Source: Aquipseudomonas ullengensis (GTDB lineage Bacteria > Pseudomonadota > Gammaproteobacteria > Pseudomonadales > Pseudomonadaceae). Taken from it: 64,000 nucleotides of DNA. Both the position numbers and the translations under genes were made by a program. Of the stretch, positions 28,303 to 37,277 are shown piece after piece. The notes under the pieces were generated by a model that did no database searches, had not been told where the DNA came from, and saw only the letters and a program-made list of their open reading frames with translations. The stretch lies in contig NZ_JACJUD010000004.1 of the NCBI RefSeq assembly GCF_014174475.1, positions 248,001 to 312,000 of the forward strand, written 5' to 3'. The first letter of the stretch is position 1; every line of letters begins with the position of its first letter.

Positions 28303-29289
28303 ATGTTCGGTCTGATCAAGAGATGGAAAGCCCTCGAAGCCAAAGGCATCATGGGCATCAACCGGCGTAACGCGGACTACGTGCTGAAGTACAACAAACG
28401 GCACCTGTACCCCATCGTCGACGACAAGATCATCACCAAGGAGCGTGCGATCCTGGCCGGCATTCATGTGCCGGAGCTTTACGGGATCATCTCCACCGAG
28501 AAGGAAATCGAAAAGTTCGACGAGATCATCGCCGGACGCAGCGATTTCGTGATCAAGCCGGCACAAGGCGCCGGCGGTGACGGCATCCTGGTGATCGCTG
28601 ACCGCTTCGAGGGTCGCTACAAGACCGTCTCCGGCAAGATCGTCACCCAGGAAGACATCGAGCATCAGCTCTCCAGTATCCTGACCGGCCTCTACTCGCT
28701 CGGTGGCCACCGCGACCGCGCGCTGATCGAATACCGGGTAACGCCGGACCCGATCTTCAAGAGCATCAGCTACGAAGGCGTGCCGGACATCCGCATCATC
28801 GTGCTGATGGGCTACCCGGTGATGGCCATGCTGCGTCTGCCGACTCGCCAGTCCAACGGCAAGGCCAACCTGCACCAAGGCGCCATCGGCGTCGGTGTCG
28901 ACCTGGCTACCGGCCTGACCTTGCGCGGCACCTGGCTGAACAACAAGATCAGCAAACACCCGGACACCACCAACGCAGTGGATGGCGTGCAGCTGCCCAA
29001 CTGGGACGGCTTCATGAAGCTCGCGGCCGGTTGCTATGAGCTGTGCGGCCTGGGCTACATCGGTGTGGACATGGTGCTGGACCAGGAAAAGGGCCCGCTG
29101 ATCCTCGAGCTCAACGCCCGCCCTGGCCTGAACATCCAGATCGCCAACGACTGCGGCCTGACCCATCGCGCCCACGCCGTAGAAGCGCGGATCGCCGAGT
29201 TCGCCAAGAACGATGTGACGGAAAGCGTGGAAGATCGCGTACGCTTCTCCCAGCAGTTGTTCGGCCATGTGAAACCGGCGGAAATCTGA
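28303..29289 (+). CDS. ATP-grasp ligase (alpha-L-glutamate ligase-like)
   Basis: A 328-residue ATP-grasp protein. Features are FVIKPAQGAGGDGILVI (nucleotide-binding lysine and glycine loop, about 82-98), DIRIIVLMGYPVMAMLRLP near 162 and the Mg-binding ELNARPGLNIQIAN near 267. The fold is that of RimK and glutathione synthetase, which join a carboxylate to an amine. It follows the membrane protein by four bases. It is predicted to be cytoplasmic. Neither the acid nor the acceptor can be named from the sequence. Confidence 0.87.
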   Translation: MFGLIKRWKALEAKGIMGINRRNADYVLKYNKRHLYPIVDDKIITKERAILAGIHVPELYGIISTEKEIEKFDEIIAGRSDFVIKPAQGAGGDGILVIADRFEGRYKTVSGKIVTQEDIEHQLSSILTGLYSLGGHRDRALIEYRVTPDPIFKSISYEGVPDIRIIVLMGYPVMAMLRLPTRQSNGKANLHQGAIGVGVDLATGLTLRGTWLNNKISKHPDTTNAVDGVQLPNWDGFMKLAAGCYELCGLGYIGVDMVLDQEKGPLILELNARPGLNIQIANDCGLTHRAHAVEARIAEFAKNDVTESVEDRVRFSQQLFGHVKPAEI

Positions 29290-29307
29290 TCAGCCCCGCA
29301 TTGAACG

Positions 29308-29330
29308 AGCCCGGCACTGCCGGGCTTTTT
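29308..29330 (+). terminator. Intrinsic terminator after the ATP-grasp gene
   Basis: Stem AGCCCGGC/GCCGGGCT with a three-base loop followed by TTTTT. It ends the three-gene unit 26230-29289 and shows that pabB has its own promoter. Confidence 0.88.
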
Positions 29331-29383
29331 CATTGTGGGCGCGGGCTCTACAATCGCTGCCCCAGCCTGGCCAAACCGCGCGC

Positions 29384-30736
29384 ATGAATACCTGTCACCT
29401 GCACCCACTGCCCTATCGGGCCGACCCAGCCCACTACTTCGCCGCCATCCGCCAGGCGCCCGGAGCCGTGCTGCTGGATGCTGGCCGGCCACACGCCGAG
29501 CGCGGGCGTTTCGATCTGCTCAGCGCCTGGCCAGTGGAGCGCTACAGCCCAGCCGCTGACGAAATGGCCGACGCCTTCTTCCAGCGCCTGCGCGATGGCC
29601 TCGCTAACTTAGGCCCTGCCGAAGCGCCCGGCGATGTCGAGCTGCCCTTTACGGGCGGTCTGATTGGTTACCTGGCCTATGATTTCGGCCGGCGCATCGA
29701 ACCACTGCCCCAACCGACCCGAGACGATCTGGGGCTGACTCCTGCCAGTTTTGGCCTGTATGCCTGGGCCCTGATCAGCGATCACCAGCTACAGACCAGC
29801 CAGCTGCTGTTCCATCCGGCATTAGCTGAAACCGAGCGTGAACGCCTGCGTGACCTGTTCGAAGCCGTTGCAATCGAACCCGCAGCCCCCTTCCAGTTGC
29901 TGCAGCCGTTCAGGGCCAACCTGACACAAGACGACTATCGGCAAGCGATTCAACGCATCCAGGCGTATATCCAGGCGGGCGACTGCTATCAGGTCAACTT
30001 CACCCAGCGTTTTCAGGCACCTTGTACAGGCGACGCCTGGAGCGCCTACCAGGCCTTGCGCCAGGCGTGCCCTACCCCATTCGCAGGGTTCCAGACACTG
30101 GACGGCGGCGGCGCCATTCTCAGCCTGTCCCCTGAGCGCTACCTGCAAGTCAGCCGTGGCCGCGTCGAGACCCGGCCGATCAAAGGCACCCGTCCGCGCG
30201 GCACCACGCCCGCCGAAGACCGCACTCAGGCAGCCGAGCTGCTGGCCAGCCCCAAGGATCGCGCCGAGAACCTGATGATTGTCGACCTGCTGCGCAACGA
30301 CCTGGGGCGCAGCTGCCGTATCGGCTCGGTGCAAGTGCCAGAGCTGTTCGCTCTGGAGAGCTACCCCAACGTGCACCATCTGGTCAGCTCGGTTATCGGC
30401 GAGCTCGCCGAAGGCAAGGATGCGCTGGACCTGGTCGCCGGCAGCTTCCCTGGCGGCTCGATCACCGGCGCACCGAAGATCCGCGCCATGCAGATCATCG
30501 ACGAGCTGGAGTCGACCCAGCGCAGCCTCTATTGCGGCTCCCTGCTGTATCTGGATGTGCGCGGCGAACTGGACAGCTCCATCGCCATCCGCAGCCTACT
30601 GGTGAAGGATGGCCAGGTCAGCTGCTGGGGTGGCGGCGGCATCGTTGCCGATTCGGACTGGCAGGCCGAGTACCAAGAGTCGATCACCAAAGTAAAAGTC
30701 CTGCTGCAGACCCTGGAACAGATTTCCGGCTTCTAG
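29384..30736 (+). CDS. pabB: Aminodeoxychorismate synthase component I
   Basis: A 450-residue chorismate-utilising enzyme. The decisive motif is ETRPIKGTRPRG with Lys267: PabB uses this lysine as nucleophile, whereas anthranilate synthase TrpE has Ala at that place. Further motifs are RAENLMIVDLLRNDLGR and GGSITGAPKIRAMQII. With PabA it makes 4-amino-4-deoxychorismate for folate. The ATG at 29384 begins MNTCHLHPLPYRADP; the upstream frame extension runs through the terminator spacer and is rejected. Confidence 0.93.
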   Translation: MNTCHLHPLPYRADPAHYFAAIRQAPGAVLLDAGRPHAERGRFDLLSAWPVERYSPAADEMADAFFQRLRDGLANLGPAEAPGDVELPFTGGLIGYLAYDFGRRIEPLPQPTRDDLGLTPASFGLYAWALISDHQLQTSQLLFHPALAETERERLRDLFEAVAIEPAAPFQLLQPFRANLTQDDYRQAIQRIQAYIQAGDCYQVNFTQRFQAPCTGDAWSAYQALRQACPTPFAGFQTLDGGGAILSLSPERYLQVSRGRVETRPIKGTRPRGTTPAEDRTQAAELLASPKDRAENLMIVDLLRNDLGRSCRIGSVQVPELFALESYPNVHHLVSSVIGELAEGKDALDLVAGSFPGGSITGAPKIRAMQIIDELESTQRSLYCGSLLYLDVRGELDSSIAIRSLLVKDGQVSCWGGGGIVADSDWQAEYQESITKVKVLLQTLEQISGF

Positions 30737-30752
30737 CCAACCGGCAGAAACG

Positions 30753-30778
30753 ACAAGGCCCACATGAGCGGGCCTTGT
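30753..30778. terminator. Hairpin between pabB and thrH
   Basis: Arms ACAAGGCCC and GGGCCTTGT with an eight-base loop between convergent genes. The trailing T content is low on both strands, so strength is uncertain. Confidence 0.6.
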
Positions 30779-30800
30779 TGCTTATCGGCGTAGCGAAACC

Positions 30801-31418
30801 TTACAGGCTCAGCTCACGCACCGACGCCTTGAGGAACTCGCGCTTGAGGTCTTCATAGGTGTGCACCGCCGGGAACTGCGGAAACTCGCGAATCACGTTG
30901 TCCGGCGCATGGAACAGGATGCCGGCATGGGCTTCGCTGAGCATGGTGGTGTCGTTGTACGAGTCGCCGGCGGCGATCACACGGTAGTACAGGCTCTTGA
31001 AGGCAATGACCGACTGGCGCTTAGGGTCTTTCTGGCGCAGTTGGTAGCCCACCACACGATCAGTCTCGTCGGTGATCAGCTTGTGGCACAGCAATGCCGG
31101 GAAGCCCAGTTGACGCATCAGCGGCTGGGAGAACTCATAGAAGGTGTCCGACAGGATGACGACCTGGAAGCGCTCGCGCAGCCAGTCGACAAACTCAACG
31201 GCGCCTTCCAGCGGCTTGAGGGTGGCGATCACTTCCTGGATGTCGGCCAGTTTCAGGCCATGCTCGTCGAGGATGCGCAGGCGCTGCTTCATCAGCACGT
31301 CGTAATCTGGAATATCCCGGGTTGTGGCCTTGAGCGCCTCGATTCCGGTTTTTTCGGCGAAGGCGATCCAGATTTCCGGAACCAATACACCTTCGAGGTC
31401 GAGGCAGGCGATTTCCAC
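30801..31418 (-). CDS. thrH: Bifunctional phosphoserine phosphatase/homoserine phosphotransferase ThrH
   Basis: A 205-residue HAD-family protein. Motif I is DLEGVLVPE (the middle Asp of the usual DxDxT is Glu, as in ThrH), motif II is VILSDTF and motif IV is IAAGDSYNDTTML. ThrH can move phosphate from phosphoserine to homoserine. The start is GTG at 31418 with GGAG upstream. Together with cysH and cysB nearby it repeats the P. aeruginosa order PA1754-PA1757 (recalled). Confidence 0.93.
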   Translation of the reverse strand: MEIACLDLEGVLVPEIWIAFAEKTGIEALKATTRDIPDYDVLMKQRLRILDEHGLKLADIQEVIATLKPLEGAVEFVDWLRERFQVVILSDTFYEFSQPLMRQLGFPALLCHKLITDETDRVVGYQLRQKDPKRQSVIAFKSLYYRVIAAGDSYNDTTMLSEAHAGILFHAPDNVIREFPQFPAVHTYEDLKREFLKASVRELSL

Positions 31419-31563
31419 GGGCTACTCCAAATAGGCTGTTCGAGGGCCGGCACTTTATCAGCATGGCGTGGCGCAGGTAAACCGCGCCACCGGTGGTTGA
31501 CAGGGCGTCAGGCTGATACCATTTGTGCCCTTGAATTCACCGCCAACCGAAAGGGCCACACCG

Positions 31564-32184
31564 ATGACGTTCGATCTGGATCGCATCAACTCCGAACTCG
31601 GAAAAGACGCCGAGAAACTCGTGGAATGGGCGCTTGGCCTGGGTAAGACCGCGATCTGCACCACCAATTTCCGCCCTTTCGAAGCGGTCATCCTGCACAT
31701 GGTCACCCGCGTCAACCCGGACATCCAGGTGATCTGGATGGACAACGGCTACAACACCGAGGCGACCTATCAGTTCGCCGACGAAGTCAGCAAGAAGCTC
31801 AACCTGAACCTGAAGACTTACCTGCCGCTGCGCTCGCGTGCCCACCGCGAAGCTATCGACGGTCCGGTACCGGCGCTGGATGACCCGCGTCACGAGGCCT
31901 TCACCGCCGAGGTCAAGCTGGAGCCATTCGCCCGCGCCCTGCGCGAAGCCGCTCCACAGGTCTGGTTCACCGCGCTGCGTGCCACCGATACCGCCGTACG
32001 CGCGCAAATGGATCCGGTCAGCATCAACCCGGACGGCCTGATCAAGGTTGCACCGTTGCTGCACTGGAGTTCCAAGGAGCTGTACGAGTACCTGGTGAAG
32101 CACGACCTGCCAAACAACTTCGACTACTTCGACCCGACCAAGGGCGAAGACAATCGCGAGTGCGGCCTGCATCTGAGCCACTGA
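31564..32184 (+). CDS. cysH: Short CysH-like (phospho)adenylyl-sulfate reductase family protein
   Basis: A 206-residue protein of the PAPS-reductase/adenine nucleotide alpha hydrolase family. It keeps the C-terminal redox motif ECGLH (Cys200) and VIWMDNGYNTEATYQF near 58-73. It has only two cysteines (32 and 200): the CC and CxxC pairs that bind [4Fe-4S] in APS reductases, including the longer P. aeruginosa CysH, are missing. That points to a PAPS-type enzyme or a diverged relative. The ATG at 31564 precedes MTFDLDRIN. It is convergent with cysB, the regulator of sulfate assimilation. The exact substrate is uncertain. Confidence 0.82.
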   Translation: MTFDLDRINSELGKDAEKLVEWALGLGKTAICTTNFRPFEAVILHMVTRVNPDIQVIWMDNGYNTEATYQFADEVSKKLNLNLKTYLPLRSRAHREAIDGPVPALDDPRHEAFTAEVKLEPFARALREAAPQVWFTALRATDTAVRAQMDPVSINPDGLIKVAPLLHWSSKELYEYLVKHDLPNNFDYFDPTKGEDNRECGLHLSH

Positions 32185-32197
32185 TCGCTGCCAATAA

Positions 32198-32223
32198 AAA
32201 AGGGCGCCATTCGGCGCCCTTTT
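32198..32223. terminator. Bidirectional terminator between cysH and cysB
   Basis: Arms AAAAGGGCGCC and GGCGCCCTTTT around ATTC, located between convergent genes, with T tracts on both strands. Confidence 0.88.
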
Positions 32224-32237
32224 GCTTTCTCTGATAC

Positions 32238-33221
<984 letters not shown>

Positions 33222-33266
33222 TCAAAAGCAGATAGACGCTGTCTGAATTTGGCAGCGGCGTTATAT

Positions 33267-33282
33267 AACCATATTAATGGTT
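33267..33282. promoter_or_regulatory. AACCAT/ATGGTT palindrome upstream of cysB
   Basis: Perfect six-base arms around ATTA in an AT-rich region 55 bases upstream of the cysB start. It may be part of the cysB promoter or an autoregulatory site; LysR proteins often bind their own upstream region. No experimental support. Confidence 0.35.
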
Positions 33283-33339
33283 CAAGGAATAAAACTAGAC
33301 GATTTTTTGAGTTCTGCACGCCGTTCGTCTAACGATTCG

Positions 33340-33840
33340 TCATAAGTCTGCGCGACTCCGGTGCTGCAGCATGGGCACCAGATACACCGGAATCTCCGCC
33401 AACTGCAACACACGCAGGGCCGTACGCCCCAATGCCGTGTCCTGTGCGCCGCCATGGCTGTGACTGCCTACGACCAGCAAATCCACCCCGAGTTTCCGCG
33501 CTTCCTCGAGAATCACCCGCGCTGGATCGCCCTGTATCACACGTACGTTGCGGATCACTTCGATATCCTGCTGCAGCTCTCCCAGCTCATCGCGAAAGCC
33601 TTCAAGCACGCGCTGCTCGATGCTCGCCATGACCGTGCTCAGGCCTTTGCTACGCAGCTCTTCCATGGTTTTGTCATCGAGATAGGTTTGCAGAACCGAC
33701 TCGGCGAACAGCCCCATGGGCTCCACCGCGTGCACCACATAGAGCTCTGCCTGGTACGCCCGCGCCAGCGTCATGGCGTGCTGCAGAACATACGGCGCGT
33801 AAAGGCCAAGGTCAGTGGCATATAGAATCGAGCGAAACAT
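33340..33840 (-). CDS. Universal stress protein (UspA) family protein
   Basis: A 166-residue single-domain Usp fold: FRSILYATDLGLYAPYVLQHAMTLA at the start, the middle strand VRVIQGDPARVILEEA and the C-terminal LLVVGSHSHGGAQDTALGRTALRVL. The ATP-binding pattern G-x2-G-x9-G(S/T) is not intact here (GSHS instead of G-x2-G), so nucleotide binding may be weak or lost. The gene stands alone upstream of cysB. Role unknown. Confidence 0.85.
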   Translation of the reverse strand: MFRSILYATDLGLYAPYVLQHAMTLARAYQAELYVVHAVEPMGLFAESVLQTYLDDKTMEELRSKGLSTVMASIEQRVLEGFRDELGELQQDIEVIRNVRVIQGDPARVILEEARKLGVDLLVVGSHSHGGAQDTALGRTALRVLQLAEIPVYLVPMLQHRSRADL

Positions 33841-33931
33841 GCGGCCTCCGGGACTTCCCGCCAGCGCCCTGCTCTGAGCTTAGCAGCGCGTCCGCCAGCG
33901 CAAGCCCAGGGCCCGGGCAGCAGACGGGTGG

Positions 33932-34837
33932 CTAGGCCTGTTGTTCGTTGCTCACGCCATGGGGCACATGGCCGGTAGCAACCACTTCGCGCGCTTTTTC
34001 GCAGTGACCGGGTTGGTCGTCAAAGAACACATCGGCCGCGAAAGCCTCCAGAAAGGCAGCTTTCTCCAGCCCGCCAAGAAACAGCGACTCATCCAGACGG
34101 ATATCCCACTCGCGCAGCGTGCGAATGACCCGCTCATGGGCCGGAGCCGAACGCGCGGTAACCAAAGCGGTTCGTATGGGGCAACGGTCTTGGTCGAACT
34201 GGCGCTGCAGGCGATTGAGCGCATAGAGAAAGGGCTTGAACGGCCCGCCACCGAGCAGCTCACGAGCAGAAGCCCTTTCGTGAGTCTGAAAAGCCTCCAG
34301 ACCACCTTGCTGGTAGACCCGCTCAGATTCGTCGGAAAACAGCACGGCATCGCCATCGAACGCGAAGCGCAGCTCGCTGCTGGCGGCCCGATGCGCCCCG
34401 CCGGACAGAATGGTAGCCGCAGCAAACCCGGCATCCAGGGCGCTGCGTACATCCTCGGCATGGGTTGAAAGAAACAGGTGACTGCCGAAAGCAGCCAGAT
34501 ACGGATAGGGACTGCGACCACCGACAAAGGCAGCACGAGAAATATCCAGACCATAGTGCTGAATGGAGTTGAACACGCGCAGGCCAGTATCGGCGCTGTT
34601 GCGTGAAACCAGCACCACTTCGACCCGCGTCTGCTCGAGATCAGCATTTAGGCTGAGCAACTTCTCGACCAGAAGAAAGGCATCGCCTGGCATGAGGACC
34701 TCATCCTCATGATCGATCTGGTACTGGCGGTACGCCTCAACCCCTTCGCGTTCGTAGATGCGATGGCTCTCACTCAGGTCGAACAACGCCCGCGAAGAAA
34801 TTGCCACGACCAGCTTGTCGCCCAACCCCTTGTTCAT
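33932..34837 (-). CDS. 5'-nucleotidase (PF06189 type)
   Basis: A 301-residue protein of the cytosolic 5'-nucleotidase family seen in many proteobacteria: LVVAISSRALFDLSESHRIYE at the start, VVLVSRNSADTGLRVFNSI near 75, FDGDAVLFSDESE near 160 and the C-terminal FFDDQPGHCEKA. These acidic segments form a HAD-like active site. It should release phosphate from nucleoside monophosphates; which nucleotide is preferred cannot be told. Confidence 0.87.
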   Translation of the reverse strand: MNKGLGDKLVVAISSRALFDLSESHRIYEREGVEAYRQYQIDHEDEVLMPGDAFLLVEKLLSLNADLEQTRVEVVLVSRNSADTGLRVFNSIQHYGLDISRAAFVGGRSPYPYLAAFGSHLFLSTHAEDVRSALDAGFAAATILSGGAHRAASSELRFAFDGDAVLFSDESERVYQQGGLEAFQTHERASARELLGGGPFKPFLYALNRLQRQFDQDRCPIRTALVTARSAPAHERVIRTLREWDIRLDESLFLGGLEKAAFLEAFAADVFFDDQPGHCEKAREVVATGHVPHGVSNEQQA

Positions 34838-34903
34838 GACAGGCCCTCAACATCCACTCAGAACGTACAACAGGCCATGAAGGCAGCCTGCATTACCCTG
34901 TAT

Positions 34904-35290
34904 TCACGGTAGCTCGTCGGGTTCCAGCACCAGAGCGTGCCGCACCGCACTGTCGAGCTCGAAGCGGCTCAGGCGAGACTGCAAAGCGCCAAAGAACTGA
35001 CCATCGCGAACCAGAAACAGGCCTGGCAAGTGGAAAACCCCATAGCGCTGGACCAAACCACCATTTTCCCCTGCATCTACCCAGCACAGGCGATCGATCG
35101 CCAGGCCCATGCCAGGCAGCTCGCGGCGCGCCCAGCGGCAACTGGCACAACCTGTGCTGGTGAATATCACCAACGAGGTGCCTGGTAGCTCCAACAGCCG
35201 CTGGTCGGCGTCAAAATCGGTCAGTTCGAGACTCGGCACTATACTGATAGCCAGTGATGTCAAAAGAGTGGCATCCGGAGTAGTCAACAT
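34904..35290 (-). CDS. Thioredoxin-like protein
   Basis: A thioredoxin-fold protein of up to 128 residues with the redox site TGCASCRWAR (CxxC) and a cis-proline segment FHLPGLFLVRDG. The ATG at 35290 overlaps the ATG of the divergent PilZ gene and has no ribosome site; an in-frame GTG at 35239 would give a 111-residue protein that still holds the whole fold. No signal peptide is clear, so it is probably cytoplasmic. Its partner is unknown. Confidence 0.78.
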   Translation of the reverse strand: MLTTPDATLLTSLAISIVPSLELTDFDADQRLLELPGTSLVIFTSTGCASCRWARRELPGMGLAIDRLCWVDAGENGGLVQRYGVFHLPGLFLVRDGQFFGALQSRLSRFELDSAVRHALVLEPDELP

Positions 35291-35708
35291 GCGTCGTTTT
35301 TTACGTCACCCAAGCGATATGCCTGTGGAGCTGGTTCAGCGCAAACATGCGTTTCTACCACGACAGAGGCTGCACAATATCAGCCTCGGCGGAGTGGCAT
35401 GCAATTCGAGCAAAGGCTTTCGCAAAGGCACGGCGGTCGAGTTGCGCATTCCCATGCTCGGCGATCAGGCCAGCTATCCCGGCGTAGTCGCCTGGTGCCG
35501 AAAACAGCCGGGCGATTATCTGGTCGGCATTGCCTTTATTGACGAAGAAACCCTGTTTCGCGCCCGCATGGTCGAGCAGGTCTGCCAGATCGAGCACTAC
35601 CGCCACCAGCGCGAGCTGGAGCTGGGTGAAGCCATCCCCGTGGAAACCATTGCCTGCGAATGGATCGCCCTGCACGCCGCCGAGTTCTCCAACGCCACGT
35701 TCACCTAG
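35289..35708 (+). CDS. PilZ-domain protein (c-di-GMP receptor candidate)
   Basis: A 139-residue single PilZ domain. The two c-di-GMP motifs are present: R-x3-R at residues 2-6 (RRFLR) and N-x-S-x2-G at 30-35 (NISLGG). The ATG is preceded by GGAG eight bases upstream. The first codon overlaps the possible start of the divergent thioredoxin-like gene. It may bind c-di-GMP and act on motility or exopolysaccharide; no target gene is adjacent. Confidence 0.88.
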   Translation: MRRFLRHPSDMPVELVQRKHAFLPRQRLHNISLGGVACNSSKGFRKGTAVELRIPMLGDQASYPGVVAWCRKQPGDYLVGIAFIDEETLFRARMVEQVCQIEHYRHQRELELGEAIPVETIACEWIALHAAEFSNATFT

Positions 35709-35845
35709 CCCTAGCGCTGTCTACTTAAAGCCCCTTCGCCCATTGTCGAGCCGGCCCGTAACGCGCTAAGGTTCCGCTTCCCTGCTGCGCCTATAACGAA
35801 GCGGTGCCTGTGGCGCCCGGCACCCGTGACCTGATGAGTAACACG

Positions 35846-36919
35846 ATGGCTGATTTACCGATCGACGATCTCAACGTTTCATCCAACGAAACCCTGATCA
35901 CCCCGGCGCAGCTCAAGCGCGAGATCCCCCTTACCGAAGCCGCCCAACGCACCGTCGCCCACGGCCGCGAAGTCGTGCGCAATATCCTCGACGGCAAGGA
36001 TCACCGCCTGTTCGTGGTGGTTGGGCCCTGCTCAATCCACGATATCAAGGCTGCCCACGAGTACGCCGAGCGTCTCAAGGTGCTGGCAGAAGAGGTTTCG
36101 GACAGCCTGTTCCTGGTCATGCGCGTGTATTTCGAGAAGCCGCGCACCACGGTCGGCTGGAAAGGCCTGATCAACGACCCGTACCTGGATGACTCGTTCA
36201 AGATCCAGGACGGCCTGCACATTGGTCGCCAGCTGCTGCGCGACCTGGCCGAAATGGGCCTACCGACCGCCACCGAGGCGCTCGACCCGATCTCCCCGCA
36301 GTACCTGCAGGACCTGATCAGCTGGTCGGCCATTGGCGCCCGCACCACCGAATCGCAGACCCACCGCGAGATGGCCTCCGGCCTATCCTCGGCGGTCGGC
36401 TTCAAGAATGGCACCGACGGCGGCCTGACCGTGGCGATCAACGCCCTGCAGTCAGTCTCCAGCCCGCACCGTTTCCTCGGTATCAACCAGGAAGGTGGCG
36501 TGTCCATCGTCACCACCAAAGGCAACGCCTACGGCCACGTGGTACTGCGCGGCGGCAACGGCAAGCCGAACTATGACTCGGTGAGCGTGGCGATCTGCGA
36601 ACAGGAGCTGGCCAAGGCCAAGATCCGTCCGAACGTGATGGTCGACTGCAGCCACGCCAACTCCAACAAGGATCCGGCTCTGCAACCGCTGGTCATGGAG
36701 AACGTGGCCAACCAGATCCTCGAAGGCAATAACTCCATCGTAGGTTTGATGGTGGAAAGCCACCTGGGCTGGGGCAGCCAGTCGATCCCCAAGGACCTCT
36801 GCGACCTCAAGTACGGCGTATCCATCACCGATGCCTGTATCGACTGGGATGCTACCGAGAAGACTCTGCGCAGCATGCACGCCAAGCTCAAGGACGTACT
36901 GCCCAAGCGCCAGCGCTGA
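35846..36919 (+). CDS. 3-deoxy-7-phosphoheptulonate (DAHP) synthase, class I
   Basis: A 357-residue enzyme with VVVGPCSIHDIKAAHEYAERL near 60, the PEP/E4P site MRVYFEKPRTTVGWKGLINDP and the C-terminal VMVDCSHANSNKDP and MVESHLGWG. It joins PEP and erythrose 4-phosphate at the entry of the shikimate pathway. The ATG at 35846 (MADLPIDDLNVSSNETL) matches the recalled P. aeruginosa PA1750 product. Whether it is the Tyr- or Phe-controlled isoenzyme cannot be decided, so no symbol is given. Confidence 0.94.
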   Translation: MADLPIDDLNVSSNETLITPAQLKREIPLTEAAQRTVAHGREVVRNILDGKDHRLFVVVGPCSIHDIKAAHEYAERLKVLAEEVSDSLFLVMRVYFEKPRTTVGWKGLINDPYLDDSFKIQDGLHIGRQLLRDLAEMGLPTATEALDPISPQYLQDLISWSAIGARTTESQTHREMASGLSSAVGFKNGTDGGLTVAINALQSVSSPHRFLGINQEGGVSIVTTKGNAYGHVVLRGGNGKPNYDSVSVAICEQELAKAKIRPNVMVDCSHANSNKDPALQPLVMENVANQILEGNNSIVGLMVESHLGWGSQSIPKDLCDLKYGVSITDACIDWDATEKTLRSMHAKLKDVLPKRQR

Positions 36920-36932
36920 TTCAAGCGCAGAC

Positions 36933-36961
36933 AAAAACGCCGGGCATTGCCCGGCGTTTTT
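36933..36961. terminator. Bidirectional terminator after DAHP synthase
   Basis: Arms AAAAACGCCGGGC and GCCCGGCGTTTTT around a three-base loop between convergent genes. Confidence 0.9.
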
Positions 36962-36976
36962 GCATGTGGCGATTTT

Positions 36977-37258
36977 TCAGTGCTTCGACTGCTGGCGCTG
37001 GCGCCGCTCCATATAGCGTTCAACATAAGAGCACGACGGAATCACGCTGTAGCCCATCCCCTCGGCATAGGCCAGCGCCTCTTCCGTCAGCGCGGCTGCA
37101 ATACCGCGACCACGCAAGGCGTTGGGCACGAAGGTCCGGTAGATATCCAGCGTCTGTTTGCCCAGGTCCATATAAGCCAGATAGGCCCGATGACCATCGA
37201 TGACGGCCTCGAACTGGTGACCGGACTGGTCATGACGAATGGATAACGCCTCGCTCAT
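36977..37258 (-). CDS. Small GNAT-type N-acetyltransferase (YjdJ-like)
   Basis: A 93-residue protein of the short GNAT class (GCN5-related). The acetyl-CoA loop is LRGRGIAAALTEEAL near 48-62, followed by YAEGMGYSVIPSCSYVERYM. Such mini-GNAT proteins act on unknown small molecules or proteins. It lies 19 bases after a membrane protein gene on the same strand and may be co-transcribed with it. Confidence 0.85.
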   Translation of the reverse strand: MSEALSIRHDQSGHQFEAVIDGHRAYLAYMDLGKQTLDIYRTFVPNALRGRGIAAALTEEALAYAEGMGYSVIPSCSYVERYMERRQRQQSKH

Positions 37259-37277
37259 TTCTGCTCCTCAGCGGGTC

